From Bacillota bacterium (lineage in GTDB: Bacteria; Bacillota_I; Bacilli_A; RF39; UBA660): DNA of 64,000 bases. Position numbers and translations under genes: made by a program. The stretch spans positions 667,132-731,131 of the forward strand of contig SVAJ01000001.1 of NCBI GenBank assembly GCA_015059435.1, given 5' to 3'. Positions 60,875 through 64,000 of this stretch are shown one piece after another; the stretch's first letter is position 1; the number at the start of each line of letters is the position of its first letter. The notes beneath the pieces were generated by a model. The model worked only from the letters and a program-made list of their open reading frames with translations, was not told the origin of the DNA and made no database searches.

Positions 60875-62068
60875 ATGAAGAAATTTATAATAGTTTGTTT
60901 TGTTTTATTAGGAAGTTTTATTCCTTTTAGTGTATTGGCTTTAGATAATAGTGATAATAAAAAGAATGAAAATGTCGAAGATAATACACGATTAATTTCT
61001 AATGCAGTTAGTGGAATACTCATTGAGGCAAATAGTGGAAAAATATTATTTGAAAAAGAGAAAGATAAACAAGTTCCAATAGCTTCTATGACTAAGATGG
61101 TTGCTCAAATAATCATTTTAGAAAATATAGAGAGTGGTAATATAAAGTGGACCGATACAGTTACTGTTAGTAAAAATGCAGCTGATATGGGAGGAAGTCA
61201 AATATATATTAGTGAAGGAGAAAAAATAAGTATTAGAGATTTAATGAAAGGTATTTCTATGGCTAGTGGTAATGATGCAACTGTTCAAATGGCTGAAGTT
61301 ATTGCTGGGAGTGAAGTAAATTTTGTAAAACTTATGAATAAAAAAGTTAAAGATCTAGGACTTAAAAATACTTATTTTAAAAATTGTACGGGATTAGATG
61401 AAGATGGACATTATTCTACTGCTTATGATATGGCAATGATTGCTAGAGAATTAGTTGTTAATCATCCTGATATATTAAAGTTTTCATCTATTTATGAAGA
61501 TTATTTACGAGAAGATACAAAGAATAAATTTTGGTTAGTTAATACTAATAAATTAGTTCGTTATTATGAAGGAGCAGATGGATTAAAAACTGGTCATACG
61601 GATAATGCTAAATATTGTTTAGCTGCTACTGCTAAGAGAAAAAAATTACGTTTAATAGCTATTGTTTTAGGAGAAGAAAATGGTAAGATTAGAAACAATG
61701 AAACTATGGCATTATTAGATTATGGTTTTAATAGTGTTAAATATAATTTATTAAAGGAAAAGGGGACTATAATAAAACAAATTCATTTAGATAAATCAGA
61801 TTCTAATTATGTTGATATTATCTTAAATAATGATTTAGGAGTTATTGAAGATAATAAATTAAGGAAACACAATTATAAATATAAAGTTATAGTTAAAGAT
61901 ATTAAATTACCTGTAAAGAAGAATAGTGTTGTAGGAGAAATAAAGGTTTTTGAAAATGGTGAGGTTGTTAGTAGGGGAGATTTAATTATTAGTAAAAATA
62001 TTAATAATATTGGTTATTTAAGACTGTTACTTGACAGTATTAGAAATATAATTACAGGTATTTATTAG
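60875..62068 (+). CDS. dacF: S11 family D-alanyl-D-alanine carboxypeptidase (PBP5/DacF-like)
   Basis: Low-molecular-weight penicillin-binding protein that removes D-Ala from peptidoglycan. 397 residues from the ATG at 60875 (GGAGGTA upstream). Signal peptide, then S-x-x-K in PIASMTKMVAQ, S-G-N in MASGNDATVQMAE, and K-T-G in DGLKTGHTD. A C-terminal beta domain and a weak amphipathic end follow. In Bacillus, DacF serves spore cortex and DacA vegetative wall; which one this is cannot be told here. Confidence 0.93.
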   Translation: MKKFIIVCFVLLGSFIPFSVLALDNSDNKKNENVEDNTRLISNAVSGILIEANSGKILFEKEKDKQVPIASMTKMVAQIIILENIESGNIKWTDTVTVSKNAADMGGSQIYISEGEKISIRDLMKGISMASGNDATVQMAEVIAGSEVNFVKLMNKKVKDLGLKNTYFKNCTGLDEDGHYSTAYDMAMIARELVVNHPDILKFSSIYEDYLREDTKNKFWLVNTNKLVRYYEGADGLKTGHTDNAKYCLAATAKRKKLRLIAIVLGEENGKIRNNETMALLDYGFNSVKYNLLKEKGTIIKQIHLDKSDSNYVDIILNNDLGVIEDNKLRKHNYKYKVIVKDIKLPVKKNSVVGEIKVFENGEVVSRGDLIISKNINNIGYLRLLLDSIRNIITGIY

Positions 62069-62137
62069 AAAATAAAATAAAGTATTTTATTTTAGTTTGT
62101 TCTAGTGTTATAATGAACTAGGAAAGTGAGAATTAAT

Positions 62138-63079
62138 ATGGCAAAGAGTAAGAATAAAAAGAAAAATAATAATAATAATAATAATAAACCACGTAGAACA
62201 AATAATATAAATAAGGTATTGGAAGAAAAAATAGAAATATTAGATGAAGATGATAAAATATTTGAGACTAGACAACAAGAGTTTGATTTTGGTGATTTAG
62301 ATTTAACATCTACATTAGATACTAGTTTTACAAGTAAAAAAGGTTCTAATGAAATTAAGGATGAGAGTGAAAAGAAATTTGATTATGTAGAAGAGAGTAT
62401 TGTAATTAATAAGAGTAATATGGGTACTGTTTGGATTTTAGGAGTTATAATCTTATTACTTATTTCTTTTATAACTTTTCATTTTATAACTTTTAATCAT
62501 CATAAAGTTAAAGTTGTTACTAAGATAAAAGAAAAAGTTGTTGTGGATAAAAATTATTTATTCTTAGGTGATTCTATTACTGATTATTATGATCTTGATA
62601 AATATTATGAAGATTTACCTGTAGTAAATAGTGGTATTAGTGGTAATGTTACTAATGATATTTTAGATAATATGAAGGGTAGAGTTTATAAATATAATCC
62701 TTCTAAAGTATTTTTATTAATAGGTACTAATGATTTACAAAAGGGTAAAGATAAAGAAGAAATAGTTAGTAATATTAGAAAAATAATAGAAAATATTAAG
62801 GAAAATAGATCTTATGCTGAAGTATATTTGGAATCTATATATCCTGTTGATGAAGAAGGAATATCTTCTGGTAAGAGAAAAAATAAAGATATTAGGGAGA
62901 TTAATAAAGAGCTAAAAGAGTATTGTTCTGATAATAATATTAAGTTTATCGATATGTATAAAGAATTAGTTTCTGACGAAGAAGATAATCTTAATAGAGA
63001 CTATACTGAGGATGGGCTTCATTTAAATGATGCTGGTTATGAAATTGTTACTGGTGTAATAAAAAAATATTTAGATTAG
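62138..63079 (+). CDS. Membrane-anchored SGNH/GDSL hydrolase
   Basis: 313 residues from the ATG at 62138. Cytoplasmic low-complexity head (K/N-rich, then acidic, about 1-90), one membrane helix (about 95-118), outer hydrolase domain: block I FLGDSITDYYD with the nucleophile Ser, block III LIGTNDLQKG, block V DGLHLNDAGYEIV with the Asp-His pair. Probably an esterase acting on cell-wall or surface acyl groups; the substrate is unknown. Confidence 0.88.
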   Translation: MAKSKNKKKNNNNNNNKPRRTNNINKVLEEKIEILDEDDKIFETRQQEFDFGDLDLTSTLDTSFTSKKGSNEIKDESEKKFDYVEESIVINKSNMGTVWILGVIILLLISFITFHFITFNHHKVKVVTKIKEKVVVDKNYLFLGDSITDYYDLDKYYEDLPVVNSGISGNVTNDILDNMKGRVYKYNPSKVFLLIGTNDLQKGKDKEEIVSNIRKIIENIKENRSYAEVYLESIYPVDEEGISSGKRKNKDIREINKELKEYCSDNNIKFIDMYKELVSDEEDNLNRDYTEDGLHLNDAGYEIVTGVIKKYLD

Positions 63080-63137
63080 TCATTTTATTGTAGGTAAGTA
63101 CATATATATTAATCATAGAAAGGAATGAATAATACAT

Positions 63138-63398
63138 ATGGAAATACTTAAAGTAAGTAGTAAATCTAATCCAAATAGCGTAGCTGGAGCACTAGCTAAT
63201 GTATTTAGAGAAAAAGGATCTGTCGAAATACAAGCCGTTGGTGCTGGGGCTTTAAATCAAGCTATTAAGGCTGTTGCTATAGCTAGGGGATTTGTTGCTC
63301 CTAGTGGAAAAAATTTGGTTTGTATTCCAGCTTTTCAAGATATTGCAATTGAAGGGGAAGAAAGAACTGCTATCAAGTTAATAATAGAGGCTAAATAG
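63138..63398 (+). CDS. spoVS: Stage V sporulation protein S (SpoVS)
   Basis: 86 residues, the standard length. The start MEILKVSSKSNPNSVAGALA, the central GAGALNQAIKAVAIARGFVAPSG and the end EERTAIKLIIEA are highly conserved in the family, a small Alba-like fold needed for normal coat and septum events in sporulation. SpoVS homologues also occur in some non-spore formers, so alone it is not proof. AAAGG precedes the ATG; a stem-loop overlaps the stop. Confidence 0.96.
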   Translation: MEILKVSSKSNPNSVAGALANVFREKGSVEIQAVGAGALNQAIKAVAIARGFVAPSGKNLVCIPAFQDIAIEGEERTAIKLIIEAK

Positions 63399-63411
63399 CT
63401 TCTTTTTCTTT
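63386..63411 (+). terminator. Terminator after spoVS
   Basis: GAGGCT-AAAT-AGCTTC (with a G-T pair) and a T-run, spanning the spoVS stop. Confidence 0.7.
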
Positions 63412-63469
63412 TATATTTTTTAATTTTTATGGTATATTATATATAGGTAGAATAGTTAGGAGAGTATGT

Positions 63470-64000
63470 ATGGCTTTTTTTAATAATGATAATAATAAAA
63501 ATAAAAAGTTTATTACTTCTAAAGAATATAGATTATGTTCTAAGTGTGGAGCATCTATGGAGGCTAATAAACGTTATTGTATAAAGTGTGGTGCACTAAA
63601 TTATGAGCATCCAGATAATCAGTATATGAAAAAATATGTTTCTAAGAATGAAGTAAATAAAATAAATAGAGATTATTATAATAATATACAAGAAGATTTT
63701 AGTGCTTATAGTTCAGATGATGTTTATGTAGGTGGTCAGAAATTAAAAGAAGTTAAAGTAGAAGATAAAAATGAAGATGAAGTTGTTAAAAATATTAATT
63801 ATACTAAGGGATTTGGTTATTTAATTTTATTTCATTTAGTTTTGTTTGGTGTAGTTTATTATTTTGTTAAGATGAATCTTAATACTTCTTTATTTATATC
63901 AATTTTTTGTTTTATTTCTATGGCTTATTTTGTTGCTACATGTAATTTATATAGAAAAGCTAATTATTCTGGTTTTACTCCTTTTATACCAATATATAAT
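63470..64000 (+). CDS. Zinc-ribbon membrane protein, truncated by window end
   Basis: The first 177 codons are in the window, open to the last base. AGGAGAG precedes the ATG. A zinc ribbon with C-x-x-C pairs (LCSKCG and YCIKCG, about residues 23-40) is followed by a polar linker and at least two membrane helices (about 115-133 and 140-158). The last visible residues, GFTPFIPIYN, resemble the DUF5684 membrane family (FIPIYN-x-Y). Function unknown; it resembles the 15043 protein in plan but not in membrane part. Confidence 0.75.
   Translation, partial: MAFFNNDNNKNKKFITSKEYRLCSKCGASMEANKRYCIKCGALNYEHPDNQYMKKYVSKNEVNKINRDYYNNIQEDFSAYSSDDVYVGGQKLKEVKVEDKNEDEVVKNINYTKGFGYLILFHLVLFGVVYYFVKMNLNTSLFISIFCFISMAYFVATCNLYRKANYSGFTPFIPIYN

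Noticed and set aside
1-64000. Mycoplasma-type genetic code (TGA as Trp)
   Set aside because: Recognised proteins use TGG for Trp, and TGA ends genes, including an ATGA stop/start overlap at 53690-53693.
1-64000. tRNA genes, CRISPR arrays, prophage or insertion sequences
   Set aside because: No T-loop motif in cloverleaf context, no regularly spaced repeats, no transposase, integrase or phage structural genes were seen on reading through.

Overview
The window is a gene-dense, strongly AT-rich bacterial chromosome segment that reads as a walled, low-GC Bacillota of the Bacilli lineage. The evidence is EzrA, GpsB, RNase Y, RNase J, RecU next to a class A penicillin-binding protein, a type B RNase P RNA, a SufCDSUB operon in Bacillus order, and Shine-Dalgarno sites of the AGGAGG or GGTGAT kind. 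TGA serves as a stop (for example at 3087-3089 and in the ATGA overlap at 53690-53693) and Trp is TGG, so the code is the standard one and not the Mycoplasma code. An uncultured gut order such as RF39 or a relative is my best guess, but this is an inference from style and gene content. No tRNA, rRNA operon, CRISPR array, prophage or insertion sequence was seen.

Layout. 1-4.4 kb: tyrS (start codon cut by the window edge), an anchored repeat protein, a histidine phosphatase, a small membrane protein and rpsD on the minus strand behind a strong promoter and a long leader. 4.6-8.8 kb: ezrA, thiI, a spore SASP gene and a Fic toxin with a small VbhA-like antitoxin. 8.9-16 kb: two acetate kinase paralogues around a PemK/MazF-fold protein, an NrnA-like phosphodiesterase, the GTPase EngB, then small membrane proteins and a lipoprotein. 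16-20.4 kb (minus): a coiled-coil protein, spoIVA, spoVIF, an Asn-rich small protein and der. 20.5-25.8 kb: membrane proteins, hup, cca, dnaD, nth and an M29 aminopeptidase. 25.8-29.1 kb (minus): PBP1A and recU. 29.3-34.7 kb: gpsB, rnpB, rodZ-like, pgsA, recA, rny. 34.7-36.4 kb (minus): rnjA. 36.5-43.6 kb: ftsY, ylxM, a HerA-type ATPase inserted before ffh, a CotD-like coat protein, rpoZ and recX. 43.6-46.2 kb: prsA, two tiny YjcZ-like spore peptides, a HIT protein and a membrane protein. 46.3-52.3 kb: a coiled-coil protein and the suf operon with a half-length SufD. 52.4-54.9 kb: ssb, DUF805, GNAT and pyrimidine-nucleoside phosphorylase. 55-60 kb: a surface-protein locus with three thioester-domain (TED) paralogues and a sortase. 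60-64 kb: two D-Ala-D-Ala carboxypeptidases, an SGNH hydrolase, spoVS and a truncated zinc-ribbon membrane protein.

How it fits together. Most of the window is housekeeping: translation, RNA decay, SRP targeting, Fe-S assembly, wall synthesis and division. Three threads stand out. First, scattered spore genes (SASP, spoIVA, spoVIF, spoVS, CotD-like, YjcZ-like) imply that this AT-rich organism makes endospores. Second, the TED/sortase locus looks like a covalent-adhesion system in which one paralogue has Ser in place of the thioester Cys and the sortase lacks an Arg at the usual place. Third, a Fic toxin is paired with an antitoxin whose inhibitory motif reads S-x-x-x-D-Y in place of S-x-x-x-E-G. 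These, the half-length SufD and the HerA ATPase inside the SRP gene block are the points most worth following.
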